From NCBI GenBank assembly GCA_014898415.1, contig RCTD01000005.1:930001-994000 (forward strand): a stretch of DNA of 64,000 nucleotides. The letters are read 5' to 3'. The stretch's first letter is position 1, and each line of letters opens with the position of its first letter. Source of the DNA: Stromatinia cepivora. Taxonomy: Eukaryota; Ascomycota; Leotiomycetes; Helotiales; Sclerotiniaceae. The translations under genes were made by a program, and so were the position numbers. Shown here piece after piece: positions 31,694 through 45,305 of the stretch. The notes under the pieces were generated by a model, which saw nothing but the letters and a program-made list of their open reading frames with translations, did not search any database and was not told the DNA's origin.

Positions 31694-33048
31694 TGTATTG
31701 CAATTATTACGGCGTAGGGATAGGCCTTGGTAATATAATAATATTTTATGAAGGAAAAAAGAAGGTGTTAGAAAGAGTGCCGATTATATAATAAATAGAT
31801 ATTTGAGGTATTTATACAGACTAGTTAGGAATGAGTAATGAATTTGTGATAATATTCTTTTTTTAAAATCGAATTTATTTTTAAACGATCAATAAAATTA
31901 TCAATTGATCTGTTTATAAAATTTAAAAATTTTAGATTAATGTTTTTTATTATAATAAATAAATCTTTTATTTTTTAAAATATATTTTAAAAATTATAAT
32001 ATATTATTCTTTTTTATATAAATTATATTTTCTTTTTTTTCGATTATTATAATATTTGAGGTATAGATATTGATGTTAATATTGATATTAATAATAAAGA
32101 TTTCTTTATATTAAAAGTGAATAATGAAATATTAAAAATATTTAAATATTTTTTAATAATTTGATTAAGTAAAATTAAAGATAAATTTTTAATATTTTAT
32201 ATAGATTGATTTATTTATTATTTAATTTCATCATTTTTCGAAAAATCTTTATATTTTTAATATTAATATAGAATTTTTGTTTTTTTATATAATATAATAA
32301 ATCTAATTTATTTTTATTTATATATTCTTTGTAATTCATAATTAATTGTTTTGTTAAAACTCGAAATTGATTCAAAATATATTCTATTTTATCGATTATT
32401 TTTTTTAAAGAATTTGTATTTTTATATTAGATTTATTTCTAATGAATATAATTTGTTAAATTTGATATTGATCTATAAATTGAATTTATAATTTATAAAG
32501 AATAAAAAAATTTTATTGTTTTTAATATTAAATTATTAGAAACAAATTCGATTAAAAATAATTATTCCATTTAATCATTTTGATGAAAATTAATAAATAT
32601 ATATAAATATTATTCTAAAACAAAATTGATTTGTTTTATTTGTTCATTTATTTATAAATAAAAAACAAAAAATATTTCAAAACTATTTTTAAACATTTAG
32701 AAAATTATATTCAAAACTTTGATATAAATTATATCCCTTTATTCGAAATTATATTATCTAAAAGATTATATAAAATATAAATATAATTAATAAAAACATT
32801 GATTAGCTTTTCTATTATTAATGATTTTATATTTATAAAATGTTTAATTTTTATTAATTTATATATTATTATTAATATATATTTATATATAAAATTATAA
32901 TATTTGTAATCTAATAATAACATAATATAATCAATTAAAATATCGAATCAAACTTTAAATAAAACAAATAATAATTTTAGAAATCCTAAAGAAAATACTT
33001 TTAATAATTTTATATATATATAAAATTCATATATTTAGATATATATTG
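31694..33048 (-). mobile_element. Old Ty3/gypsy element, part 1: 3' LTR and integrase
   Basis: The minus strand from 33048 downward encodes integrase core sequence. The 64-codon stretch 32923-32729 contains YKYILIIIYKLIKIKHFI, matching the gypsy block that precedes the second catalytic Asp. It continues degraded to about 31870. A 158-bp LTR-like segment follows (31851-31694), TATCAC...ATACA on the minus strand, with a TATA-like TAAATA. It is much less A+T-rich than its surroundings. The element continues upstream at 44238, on the other side of the 11.2-kb insertion. Confidence 0.7.
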
Positions 33049-33338
33049 TGAGAAAGTTGGGATATCAAGGCCTAACACATAGCTAGTTCATAATCATATG
33101 ATTATATGACTCTTCGTAATTAGATAAAAGAAAGGGCTCTGCTCCCTTCTCCTTGAAAGAAATCAATCGTTTTTCCATTAATCTTTTTGTACTCCATTTA
33201 TATACAATCCAAATCATTGTTTAAATCTATTAATTTTACTATTTGAAATCTTTATAATATAATCTAATCAGTTTCAATTCCTATTTCCTTTTATAATGTA
33301 TTATCGGGATATATATATTTCGATTTACCTTTTTCATA
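33049..33338 (+). repeat. 5' LTR of the 11.2-kb gypsy element
   Basis: Starts TGTGAGAAAGTTGGGATATC and ends TTTTTCATA (canonical CACA changed to CATA). It aligns end to end with 43946-44237. The two LTRs differ mainly by C/T and G/A; for example TGTGAG here is TATAAG in the 3' copy, so both were hit by RIP after insertion. Confidence 0.88.
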
Positions 33339-34026
33339 ATAGTAATCTATATCGGATTCGAATTGTATAATTTATATTATACAAATATATCTACGAAAAA
33401 ATTATAATTGAAAAAAAAATAGAATTAACAATTTATAGATGAAAGGATAGGATTGATTTTAAAAGGATAACTTTTTCAAAAATATAGGATTGTTAAACTT
33501 TGAATAAGGAAATTTTGATTATCGAAGTTCCTTTATTTATATTTATTTATTATATCAAAGATGAATCATTTTTTAGTAGAATCATTATTCTACTTTTCAT
33601 TTTGAAAGGAATATATCGATGGAGATTCTATTCAAGGATATAATTAGTAATATTAAAAGTATATTAGAATTCCAAATATAATAGAATCTTTATTTGTAAA
33701 TGAATTATTTATCTTTGCAAATAAGAAAACTCTAATTCGGAAGACGATTTTGATTGAATGCGATCAATTATATTGAAGGATCTTGAATGTTTTATATACT
33801 TTTAGAATTATTTGAATATTTAAATGTATATTAGAATAATAAAAAGGATTGGATATAATATACTAAATTACCATTTTTGATATCGATAATCAAAAATTTA
33901 AGATATATCTTAAAAAACTTTTAATTAAAGAATTTGAGATTTATATATTCTTTTAAAAAAAGGAAAACTTTAGAAAGGATTATATATATCTTTTTTATTT
34001 TTTGGAGATTTATCAAGAGAAAATTA

Positions 34027-37000
34027 TGAATACTGAAAATTATCAAGAATCAAATATTGAATCAGATTCTAATGAATCAGATACTTTTTAATCAAATTAT
34101 AATAATATAATAGATAACTTTGATCTATTTATAAAATTGAATCTTCTATAAAATATTTCTTAAAAATCAAAGGATAATATTATTACCCCAATTATTGATC
34201 CTTTTAAATTCATTAAAGAATTTTTTATTAATGGTAATAGAAATCCTATTAAAAAAAAGAAAAAATAAAGAAAACCAAAAAAGAAAAAGAAATAAATTAA
34301 TAACAGTAAAATCCATTAAAAATTTCATTTACTGTTTGCATTAAAGATTATATATATATATTCCTTATTATATTATATATTAGAAATACCGTTACCCCTA
34401 TTTTCAATAGGATCGATATATTTAATTTCCTTACAATTTGGGATACCTTACAAATTGATTATAATATATCCAATAAAGAAATACAAACTCGATTTCCTTG
34501 ATATTATAATTATATTATTACTATTCAAATCAAATTTATACCGGAATATAATTTTATTAAATATAATTGGAAAAAAGGATTGAAATCAATATTACTCTGA
34601 TACTTTTATAATTATAATATTTAATAAATAATAGGTATCCAAAACTTTCTTGATTAATTTATTAATAATTAATATAATAAGAATAAAGGGGATTATAATA
34701 CAAATTCAATAATAATAATAAAGGATTATATTATTAAATTCGTGTTTTTGGCTATTCAATTCATTGATAATCATATAATCACTGAATTCGAAGCTGAAAA
34801 GATATTCTTATATGATCTATATATTTAAATAGGAAAAAAGATTGCCAAACAATTTAAAGTTGATTTCGATAACCCTGCTTTTATGAATTTTAAGAGAATA
34901 ATAAATGAAGCTTATAAATAATACTTTTCTAAAGATTCTGTTATCCGAATTTACAAAAAATCTAAATCTTATCAAACTACTATTTCCCAGGTTATATATA
35001 AATATATAAAAACCCTATTTGTCTTTAATACTAATATAAAGTTTTATTTTTAAAGATAAAAGATAAAGAATATTATAGATAAAATCATTAATTTTTTGAA
35101 TAAATTTAATATAAATTATTTAAAAATGAGAATCAAAAGTATAAAGGATTCGAAGTTATCCTTTTTGTTATTACAATATTAAATTACTTATCAAGAAGGT
35201 AATATAAAATATAATGATTGTTTTATTCAAAATAAACAAAAAAAGATTCTTTTTAATATAAATAGAGTTTACAAAAAGGATTATCTTTGTTATTATTACT
35301 TTGGAAGATTTCTTTATAATAATGATTATATTATGAAACAAAATTGCTTTAAAAAGATTGATAATATTAATACTGGATTATATTATTATAATAAATATAA
35401 AATCTTTATATTTAATTCTAAAAAATATCCCAATCTTTTTTCAATCTTTAAGTAAAAGAATTCTTTAAAGAATTATTAGATTGAAATATATATAAAAACT
35501 TATAGATTTGATTAATAAAAGAAGTGATTAAAGAAATCCAATATTAAGAATAACTCATCGAATCTCAGAATCTTTAATATCGAAATTATAAAGAATATAT
35601 TTATAAATAATATTAATTATTAAGAAAAGGAAATTATTAATATCAATATAATTATTCAATCTAAAGAAACTTTAAAACTATAAGACCGATTATTTAAAAA
35701 ATCTAAATCGATAAAATAAAACGAAATTGATAAATCCCAAAAATCGTCAAACATTCCTTAAAAGATATTACTCAGAATAATGAATCAAATTAAAAAGGAG
35801 AGATTAAAGAAAGAATTCTTCAATAAAAATGAAACTATAGATATTAACGAAAGTGAAGAAAACGAAGCAGAAGAATCTCAGAGAAGGAAGGGTTTTCCTG
35901 AATTCGATGAAAATGGTATAATACAAAAGGATAAAACATTTAACTTTTATATTAGATCCTTAAGAATAAAAAAACAAATATTAATCATTATTTATATTAC
36001 AGAATCCCTAATAGAAATCTTGGAACGGATTTATAGAATCGAAATCCCGATAATAATTGGAACTATTCTTATATATATATCAAATCTTCTCAAATAAACT
36101 TTCAAGAAAACATTAATCGCAAATATCGAAGAACAAAGAAAGCTTTTCAGAAATTCAGAAATTCCTGTTGAAAAAACTATAATAACTTTAACAATTATTA
36201 ATCATTTAAATATTTCCTTTAATTATCAATCAAAAGAAATATACAATATATCTACTATTATTATTATCCTTATAGATAAGAATATCAAGATTAATAGTAT
36301 TATCGATTCGGGATTGATAATCAATATAATGAACCTAAAAGTTACAAAAGAATTGGGACTTATAATATACGAATATAAAGTGATAATAATCACCCCTAAT
36401 AGAAATATCATTATCTTGTATAAATTGATTAAAGATATAGAAATCAATTTTAAAGGAATTAAGAATATTATTGATATCTTTATCTTGAATAACACCAAAA
36501 ATTCATTACTACTAAGAATGCCATATTTGTTTACAAAAAAGATCGATTTTGAATATAAAAGAGATAAATAGATTATATAGATTATTGATAACAATAATAT
36601 TAATAAGATCAGTTACTAAACAATTGAACCAAAATATAAAGCAAATATTATAAAGGCTGGTTTTAAAAAATCGAAAAAAAAATAAATAATACAAATCCTA
36701 AGGATTATATTAATAACCTTTTAAAAATCCTAGATATTATTAAAAGTAAAAAGAAATTTGAAGAATTCGTTAAAAACCATTTCCCAGAACTTTTGATTAA
36801 TATTCCAAATTTTAAGATAATCTTAAATTCAATAAGATTTAATATTGATATCATTCAAATTGATTTTGATTTTGATATCGAAGATATATTTGATAATATT
36901 GAGAATTCAGAATTAAAAGGATTTCAAGAATACTTTGCTATTAATAATATTCATTTCGATTTGAAAGAATTTAAAGCAGAAAACGATACTTGGAAAAAAC

Positions 37001-40000
37001 TAATCAATATCAAATCCGAAATTCTTATTTCAATCAATAATATATATAAGAAAAAGAAAGATAAAATAAAACCCTTAAACGAAATAAAATATATTGATAA
37101 AAAGATCCCAAAAGGTAACCCTAATTAATTAAAATTAGAATATACAAAACATTTTAAATATTAATTATCAAATCCTTTTTCGAAATATTTAATATTATAC
37201 TTCGATATTAAATTTTAAGATTTCTGATTAATATAAGAATATTTAGTATTATTAAATATCGGAAATATACTTTAAAAATATAAAAAGGAATTTCTCTTTA
37301 TATTATTATAAAATCAAAAAATAATATTAACTTTTGATTAAACTAAAATCGGCAATATCAAATCTTTAATTATTTCATTATAGATTATCAAAATAATACT
37401 ATATAAAATCTGATAAACTCTTGATTTTGTATCCCCTAAAACCCTTTTATCAATAGTTATCAAAATGATAAAAGATTATATCAAATAAAGTATATCAAAA
37501 AAAGAAGAAAGATTATACCGAAATCTTTAATATCTAATTAAAAAAAGCGAGGTTAACAAATATTATATCATTATTGTAATAATAAAAACAAATATTGTAA
37601 CCCTGTAAGATATAAATATACCTCCAAATTTAAAGGAATTTACTGAATAAATGATTAAATATTTATTAACGTTCTTGATTGATTTTTTCTTTGAATATAA
37701 TCAAATACCTTTAAATAAGAAAAATAAAGATATCATTATTATTATAATCCTTTTTGATTTAATAAGATTTATTATTCTATTATAAAAGATTATTAATTCG
37801 ATTATTCAATTTGCAAGGATTATATTAAAGATATTATAGAATATTATATCTAATATTACTATACCTTATTTGAATGATATTAAAATTAAAGATCCCAGAA
37901 CTCAATATAATAAAACTAAAATTGAATCTGAATTGAAGAAGTTTGTTATCAAATATTTGAAAAATCTGAATACTATAATAAAATATATTGAATATATAAA
38001 ATATATTATCAATATCAAATCCAAATAATATTACAATAAAATCCGAATTATAAACTATTATATTAATTCTGAAAAAAGAAATCTTGATACTACCAAAATC
38101 ATCAAAATATTTGAATAACCATCTTATTCAAACGATTATAAAATTAGAATATTCTTTAGAATATATATCTTTTATCAATTTTAAATAAAGAATTTCGTCA
38201 TTATTATAAAACTTCTTTATATATTATTAAAAAAAAATATAAAATTCATTTGGATCATTAATTATAATACTATAATAATTTTACTAAAAAACAAATTAAT
38301 TTCGATTCTAATTCTTCTTTTATTGATTTATTTATCTAAAACCGGAATTATTATATTCATTATCAATACTAATTTAATAGAATAGAGAATTGTCCTAAAT
38401 TAAATATATAATAATAAGTTTTATATTGTTATTAAATATAAGAATAATATATAGAATTATATCGAATAGAATTATAATATTATTAAAAGAGAATATAAAA
38501 GAATATTTAAAGTTTTACAAAAATACAAAAAAGATCTTTATAATATTCATTTCCTTTTAGAAATTGATACAAATATATTTATAATTTAGCTAAATAAAAC
38601 AATTACAGATCTATCTAATACTTTAATTATAAAATGGATTACTTGGATTAGACTTTTCGATTTTGATATTAAATATATTTCTAAAAACAAAAATACTATT
38701 GTAGATATTCTATCACAACGATTGCAAATTGTTTTGGATAATATTAATAAGGAATATAAAAAAGATATTAATGATTCGATTATTGCAAATCTGAACTTAT
38801 TATGAATAAATCCGATAATGAATATAAATAACTCCAAAATTTTAAGATTATCTTAAATTTTGGAAAACGGAAATAAAAGGATATAAATAATCGTTTAGTA
38901 TATTACTATATTATAAAAACCTAAAAATATATTAATAAAGGATTGATAAACTTTCAAAAAGAAAGTTTTCAATTTTTATATAAGGGATTATTATCTATTC
39001 AGAATTCGGGGAGATAGATTATCTTTTGTCTATATAATAATAAATAATGATCTAATTGAAAAGGCAAAAATTATGATTTGAGTATATAAAGAACTGGATT
39101 ATAAAGGTTTAGAATCATTATATATTAAAATATACAATTGTTATTAATAAAATAGAATATATAAAGATATAAAAAATTGAATGATTTTTTGTTCTATTTG
39201 TCAATTCAGATTATCCAAATAAATAAATGAATTAATGATTGTTATTTGGATTTTAAATATTTAATATAAAGTTGATATAGATATTACAAAAATATCTAAT
39301 GATTATAAATTCAAATACTTTATTATTCTATAAAAAGATTTGAGTGATTGGATAGAAGTTAAAGTTTTATAGAATGTTATTTTGAAAGTAATTATCAAAT
39401 TCCTTTATAAAATAATCTATTGTTATAATCTTTTTGAAGAAATCATTATGAATAAAGGGCTTGAGAATAAAGGTGTTATATTTATTTATTATGAAAAGTA
39501 TAGAGTCGATAAAATCAATGGAATAATGAAAAAAGGTTATTATCCTATTGTAAAAGCATTTTTCTATTTATTATAAAGAAGGTATAGATAATCTGAATAA
39601 TTAGAAATAATATTATTCGTTAATTATATTTCAATTTATAAATCAATAAACAAAATATTATTTGAATTAATCTATAAACAAAAAGCTATATTGTTTTTTG
39701 AAATTATATATACAATTTGAAGAATCCTTGATTGGGAAAATATATAAATCCAGGAAGATTTACTAATTACTAAAATATAACAATTAAAAATACTAAATGA
39801 AGATATTAAAAAAGCAATCCTTTATAAATAGTATTACAAAAAAGATAATAAACTTCAATATAATTTTAATTACAAAATATTAAATAAAAATATTCGAATT
39901 GAAAATATAATTCTATATTACAATTTTTAATCAAAAATCGATATATCTTGTAATACAAAACTTACTTTCAAATAATATAGATTTTACAAAATAATAAAGA

Positions 40001-40150
40001 AATTAAAAGGTCTTTCTATATATATCTTTGAAGAAATAGATAGTATTTTATTTGATAGAATTTATATAAATATTCATTTCAAGAAATATATTTTGTATTT
40101 AGATCTTTTTATAAATAACAATTCTAAAGATTTATATAAATAAATAAATC
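34027..40150 (+). pseudogene. gag-pol of the 11.2-kb gypsy element (RIP-degraded)
   Basis: Sequence beginning ATGAATACTGAAAATTATC gives an acidic gag start. A zinc-knuckle relic (CYYYFGRFLYNNDYIM) at about 35289-35336 has Tyr where Cys and His are expected, i.e. TGT-to-TAT and CAT-to-TAT type changes. A retropepsin-like block (NSIIDSGLIINIMN) is at about 36291-36335. RT sequence covers roughly 37600-38450, with PYLNDIKIKDPRTQYN at about 37863. The RNase H end (KWITWIRLFDFDIKYI) is near 38632-38680. Integrase sequence (FLYKIIYCYNLFEEIIMNKG) is near 39400-39460. Frames change at least once between protease and RT, and dozens of stops are present. The domain order PR-RT-RH-IN defines Ty3/gypsy. 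Confidence 0.85.
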
Positions 40151-40562
40151 AAAAAAACTAAATTTCTAAATATCTATAGTTTTCCAAACAAAAGATAATA
40201 AATAATCAAGAATTATTCTTTATTCAATTACAAAATAATATAAAATCAAAAGGAAAAGAATAAATACAATAAGCCAAAAAGAAATTGTTATTATAAACTT
40301 CTAATCATTAATTAAGAAACTCGATAAAGAAAGTCTTATAATCTTTTAAAAAAAAGAATATTTGAATTCTTTTTGAAAAAACTTATTATACTATTAACCT
40401 TGCTTTTAAACAATTTATAAACAATTCCTGAATAATACTTGAATAATTCAATATTTTCTTTTTAAATCTGGTTTTTTTAATAATTTGATTTGAAGTTATT
40501 AACTTTTTATTTATATTTATTTTATTATTTATATAAACTTTTATTTAAATTTTGATATAATA

Positions 40563-43500
40563 TCTGAAGAAAGATCTAATCAAATTATGATCTTTCACTC
40601 TATTAATAATAATACCTCTTTTTTTATTCGATATAAGAATTATTTTTTCAATAACGAAATCGAAGTATTTATATTAATTGAAATTTTTAAAGTTAAAGAA
40701 AAATATAATGTTTTTGAATAATGGTTTAATTACTTTATAAATATTATTGATTTCGTTGAAGATTTTATAAATAAAATAAAAGATCGAATCAAAGATCAAA
40801 AGCTTTATAAAGCGATTAGTTTCTTCAAAATCGATTATTTTGTTAAAAATAATAATGCAATTCAATTTGTCAAATAATGCTATAATAGAATTAAAGAAGA
40901 TTTTAAAAATCTCGAAAGAATTTGGATAATTGTTTAAGGAAAAGCTTTCATTTGTTTTTGATTGGAAGATATAAATTTAAATAATACTTCAATAAAAACG
41001 GATATAATCTATTATACTTTTCGTTTTAATTCTTAAATCCTTATAAAGTTTCTGAACGGGTATATAGCTGAATGTTTTATACAAAAAAAAGGCAAAAGAA
41101 TCAAAAAGTATAGTTTTATAGATTTCTGTATTATATATAGGTTCATTACAAAAGCTGATATAAAGAATAAAAAAGATTGAATTTCTTTTCTTTATGATTT
41201 TATATAAAATCCTATCTTCAGAATTTGTAAACTTATTTTCGATAATCTTAGATTTCTAAAAGAATATTGTAAAAATAAAAACCCTTTTGAAATTTAATAA
41301 AGAGATAAGCCTATCTATAAAATAATTATTATAGAAATTATTTCGATACTCTTTAATAATGATGATGATAAAAAAAAACCTAATACTAAAGAACGATTAG
41401 AAATAATTGTTATATTAAATATCCCTTATATATGTCGACTTCTTCATTCTCAAGTAATTATATCAATTTCGGAGTTTGTAATTACAAATATCGATAAATA
41501 GGAAAAGAAAGATTATTATTTTGATCTTTCGAAAAAAGCCCTTTTTTATTTATTTATTCTGGATAGATTCGTATTCTGTTATTATATGATTGATTACAAT
41601 ACTGAATTTGTTTTAGATAATAACGATTCAATTTCTAACAATTTTAAAACGATTTTAAATTCTTTATAGAAACTGAAAAGTTGTTTTTATGATTTAAACT
41701 ACTAATTTAAAAAGAAATAATACTTTTTAATGAATAATGAATACATTACCGATCAAATAAAATAGAAAGTTATCATATTGTTGGAAAAGCGAATCATTAC
41801 AAATGTTTTATATATATACCATTTGTATACTCTAACAAAGCTCCTTGACCTAAAATCGAAATATATTTCAATCAAAGAACTACAAAACAAATTGATTATT
41901 ATTATCAGGAACCGAAAGTATATTGACAAAATAAGATTAACAAAGGTATTCTATCTTTGATTTTATCTACATCAATCCTTAATTCTGAAACAATCAAAAC
42001 AAATCTTCGGCCTTAATTGATTCAATTCGATAAGAAGTTTTTATTCCTTTGATTTTAATGAAGCTTTCAAAGATAATCTTTTTTTATTAGAATTACTAAA
42101 TAAAGAATCCTTTGAGAATCAATTTATCTTATATATCTCTTTATTTTAGTATATCTTCAAATTAAAAAATAAATTCGATTTGTGAAATGTTTACGAAAAT
42201 ATTCTCGTTATTTACAAATAGCATTTCCATAAAATCTTTAAAAAAGGCCCGTTCCCGAATTACTACTTTTCGATTATTCAACTCCTTTTAAAATGCGATC
42301 CTATATTATAATATACTGTTGTTTATATTCAAAAGGATAAAAAGTTCTACTTTGTACCAATACTCTTATTTGTATTATATTTTCCTGATTATAATAAGAA
42401 ATTTAATTTTTATTATTCCTTCTTTAATCTTTTTTATTTAACTTTTAAAGATAAATAAAAGGAAACTTCAAAAAAAATAATTATTATAATCGATCTTTCT
42501 AAATTAGAAGAATCGATTAAAAGTTTCTATAAAAAGCATCAAATCCTTATTTCTTATGAATTAAATAACAACAATAATTTAATTCAGAAACTTCTAAAAA
42601 AGTATTTTTTCATTTATCAATTATAATATAATCTTGATTAAATAACAAAAAGGGAAGCTTTCTAGAAAACCAAACAAAAGAATCAATTTCGTTAAAGGAT
42701 CTTAGCTAAATCTAAATCCCAAACAATTATAATATAATCAGATATTATTTTGAAATATATCGATTCTTCTGAATCTTATAAATAGATTTTGATATTGATC
42801 TTTTATCTAATTATAGTTTCAAACGAAAAGAATATAAAGGATAATAGTTTTTACAAAAACCTTCGAAGATCTTTTCAAAATTAAACTATCTTTTTTGAAT
42901 TAAACGAATTTAATAGAAAAGGTTTTTATATCCTTTAACTCTTTTCTTTTAATATTAATTTTGTTTCATAAGATCATTTTTCTATAACCCTTTTAGGATA
43001 TTTATTTTGGGATTCTAATATTGTTAAAAGAATAATAAATAAATTATTCGAAGCCAATAATAATGAATTCGAGTTCTAATATAAACGATGGTATAATCTT
43101 ATAATAATGGATCTGGCTATTCAATTTGAAGTATTCTAAAATAAGGAAAAGTAATAAAGAAATCGATTATTATTTATAGATTATAATACACCCCCACAAA
43201 AGCAAGAAATTCTTTACGATAAAGATTTCGAAGATAATGAATTCCTTAATAAAGAAAATGCTGATAATTGGGAGATTGTGAATCTAATTGATGAAGAATC
43301 CTTTATTGGGAAACCTTAATTTATATCAAAGAAACTCATTAGAAAAGAAAAAGAAATCGTAAAACGAAAACTGATTCAGAACTAATCTGTAATATTATCC
43401 AGTCTGTTCTTAATTAAACCTTTTAGAATATAAAATACTGTTTCAATCCCTAATACAGATCATAAACCAAATAGAAAATAGATAAATTGTTCTCCAACAA

Positions 43501-43770
43501 AAAAACTTTTTATAAGATCTAATAATAAGAAAAAGAATTATTTCTTTAATATTGAACAAAAGTTTGTAATACTAAAAGTTCTTATTCGTTATTCAAATTA
43601 TATTCAAGAATTATCAAAAAGTCCGATTACAAGTACAAAGTTTATTGTAAAACGTTCAACTAAATATTTAAAAAAAGTTGGAGATAAAAAGAACAATAAA
43701 GATACTTTTTAAGAACTTGAAATTTTTATCGAATTTGATAAAAAAACAACAAAAGCAGATTTGGATTAAT
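40563..43770 (+). pseudogene. Third ORF of the gypsy element, about 1,070 codons, unknown function
   Basis: One frame can be followed from ATATCTGAAGAAAG at 40563 (perhaps ATG changed to ATA) to TAA-TAA at about 43768. I checked phase at 40563, 41778, 43203 and 43755; all agree. Stops inside are almost all TAA or TAG where CAA, CAG or TGG would fit, such as FE-stop-WFNYF and VK-stop-CYNRI, so the frame was open before RIP. It lies wholly downstream of integrase, is separated from it by roughly 400 bp without coding sense, and ends about 165 bp before the polypurine tract. The N-terminal part is mixed charged and aromatic. The last 250 codons are acidic then basic, with PPQKQEILYDKDFEDNEFLN and a Lys-rich end. 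I saw no zinc knuckle, RT, protease or clear signal peptide. The function is unknown to me. Confidence 0.7.
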
Positions 43771-43930
43771 AAGAATCTGGAGTATATTGTTTTTTTAAAA
43801 TGATCTTAAAAATTGTTTACTGCCCTAGTTTGCTGATACTCTAATTGGTTTTTCCTAATCTAGTTGTTTTTTTGATTTCTTTGATTTTTACCTTTTGTAG
43901 TTATTCTGAAATTAGATAGAATATATATTT

Positions 43931-43945
43931 TAGAAAAAGAAAAGG
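43931..43945 (+). promoter_or_regulatory. Polypurine tract of the 11.2-kb gypsy element
   Basis: The purine run AGAAAAAGAAAAGG lies directly against the 3' LTR start at 43946, the position where second-strand priming occurs in LTR retrotransposons. It fixes the LTR boundary and the plus orientation. Confidence 0.75.
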
Positions 43946-44237
43946 TATAAGAAAGTTGGAATATCAAGATTTAATATATAATTAGTTTGTAATCATATAA
44001 TCATATAACTTTTCATAATTAGATATAAAAAATGGCTCTATTCCCCTTTCCTTGAAAAAAATCAATCGTTTTTTTATTAATCTTTTTGTACTCTATTTAT
44101 ACATAATCTAAACCATTATTTAAACCTACTAGTTTTACTACTTGAAACCTCTACAATGTAATCTGATCAATTCCAATTCCTATTTCCCCTTGTAGCGTGC
44201 TATCGGGACGCATGTATCTCGACCTACCTCTTTCACA
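43946..44237 (+). repeat. 3' LTR of the 11.2-kb gypsy element
   Basis: Begins TATAAGAAAGTTGGAATATC and ends CTCTTTCACA. It is the counterpart of 33049-33338, nearly equal in length. Its second half retains a more normal base composition (around 44150-44230). Confidence 0.88.
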
Positions 44238-45305
44238 ATATATTTATCTTTTGATATATTTATAATTATTAATAATTTCGAAAAATCAAATCGATGATTT
44301 TAAAATATTTTGAATATCCTATTGATTCAAAGAAATATATTTTATATATAATTTATACTTTTATTTCATTATTTAATAATATTTATGATTTCTTTTAATA
44401 ATAAATCTTATTATAATAAATTTTATAATCTTATATAATTATTTACAAAGTCTTTCTGAATTCTTTTAATTATTTAATTATATATAGATCCTCAATTATC
44501 GAAATCAATTATTTTATTATTTTTAATCTAAAATATACAATATTGATAAGATTATCGGTAGATTTTTTTTAATAATAATATCCAATCTAGTATTATTAAT
44601 AAAACTTCATTGAAAAATTCCTTATATAAATTTATATTAAATTTATTAATAAATGAAATAATATATTCTTTATTTTTTTAAATATTTATTATATGGATTT
44701 AATATATCAAATCAATTTTTATATTAATAATTCAATATATTAAAACAAATAGTTTTAAATTCTAATCAATAAACAATTTAGAAATTATATTGAAAAAGAA
44801 ATTTTGATTATTATATTTATTATTAATTTAATACTTTTATTATTATAAATTATTTGAGATTTTTATAATTTATAAGAATTTCGAATTTCTATTGAAATCT
44901 TTATAATTTTAAATATCATTTTTTTATTAATTTGATTATAATTAATAATTCTTTATTATAAATCTTATAATTATATTTTATTATAAAGTATTTCAAAGAA
45001 AAATATATTATTAATTATAATATATTTTTATTATTATATTGAAAAAGAATCTTGTTTAAAATTCAATCTGAAATATCAATTTTCAATATAGTTTTTTTAT
45101 TATAATCGAAGTATATTAATATTAAAGCGATTATAAAAACTTTTTTAAATTTCTTAAATATTAATATATTTTTTTTTCATTATTATATAATATCTTTTTG
45201 TAATAAATTATTTAATAAATAATATATTTTAGAGAAATCCTTTATAAATTATTAATAAAAATTTGTAAATCTAAAAAATTGTTATAGATTTTTAATCAAC
45301 AATAA
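44238..45305 (-). mobile_element. Old Ty3/gypsy element, part 2: RT/RNase H region
   Basis: On the minus strand about 45160-44890 encodes gypsy RNase H sequence: KKFKKVFIIALILIYFDYNK, then ILKIDISD (catalytic Asp region), then KYNYKIYNKELLIIIKLIKK, the family's block around the second catalytic residue. Reading continues toward 44238 and, after skipping the 11.2-kb insertion, into integrase at 33048. The element is cut off on the right by the copia copy starting at 45306, so its gag and 5' LTR are missing. Confidence 0.75.

Larger units (their letters stand above)
33049..44237 (+). mobile_element. Complete 11.2-kb Ty3/gypsy LTR retrotransposon with an extra ORF
   Basis: Two LTRs of about 290 bp (33049-33338 and 43946-44237) flank gag, protease, RT, RNase H, integrase and a third large frame. 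A polypurine tract (AGAAAAAGAAAAGG) directly precedes the 3' LTR. Both ends are flanked by ATAT, compatible with a short target duplication, though the region is low-complexity. The insertion splits an older gypsy element on the opposite strand: RNase H sequence lies right of it and integrase left of it. All coding parts are RIP-degraded. At 11.2 kb it is long for a fungal gypsy element, and the extra frame accounts for the excess. Confidence 0.88.

Noticed and set aside
33345..33375. tRNA-like GGATTCGAATTG after the 5' LTR of the gypsy element
   Set aside because: Resembles a T-loop, but no acceptor, D or anticodon stem can be folded around it; at best a mutated primer-binding region.
36226..36594. 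Minus-strand 122-codon hydrophobic frame as a gene
   Set aside because: Antisense to the gypsy protease region, which carries the DSG motif on the plus strand.
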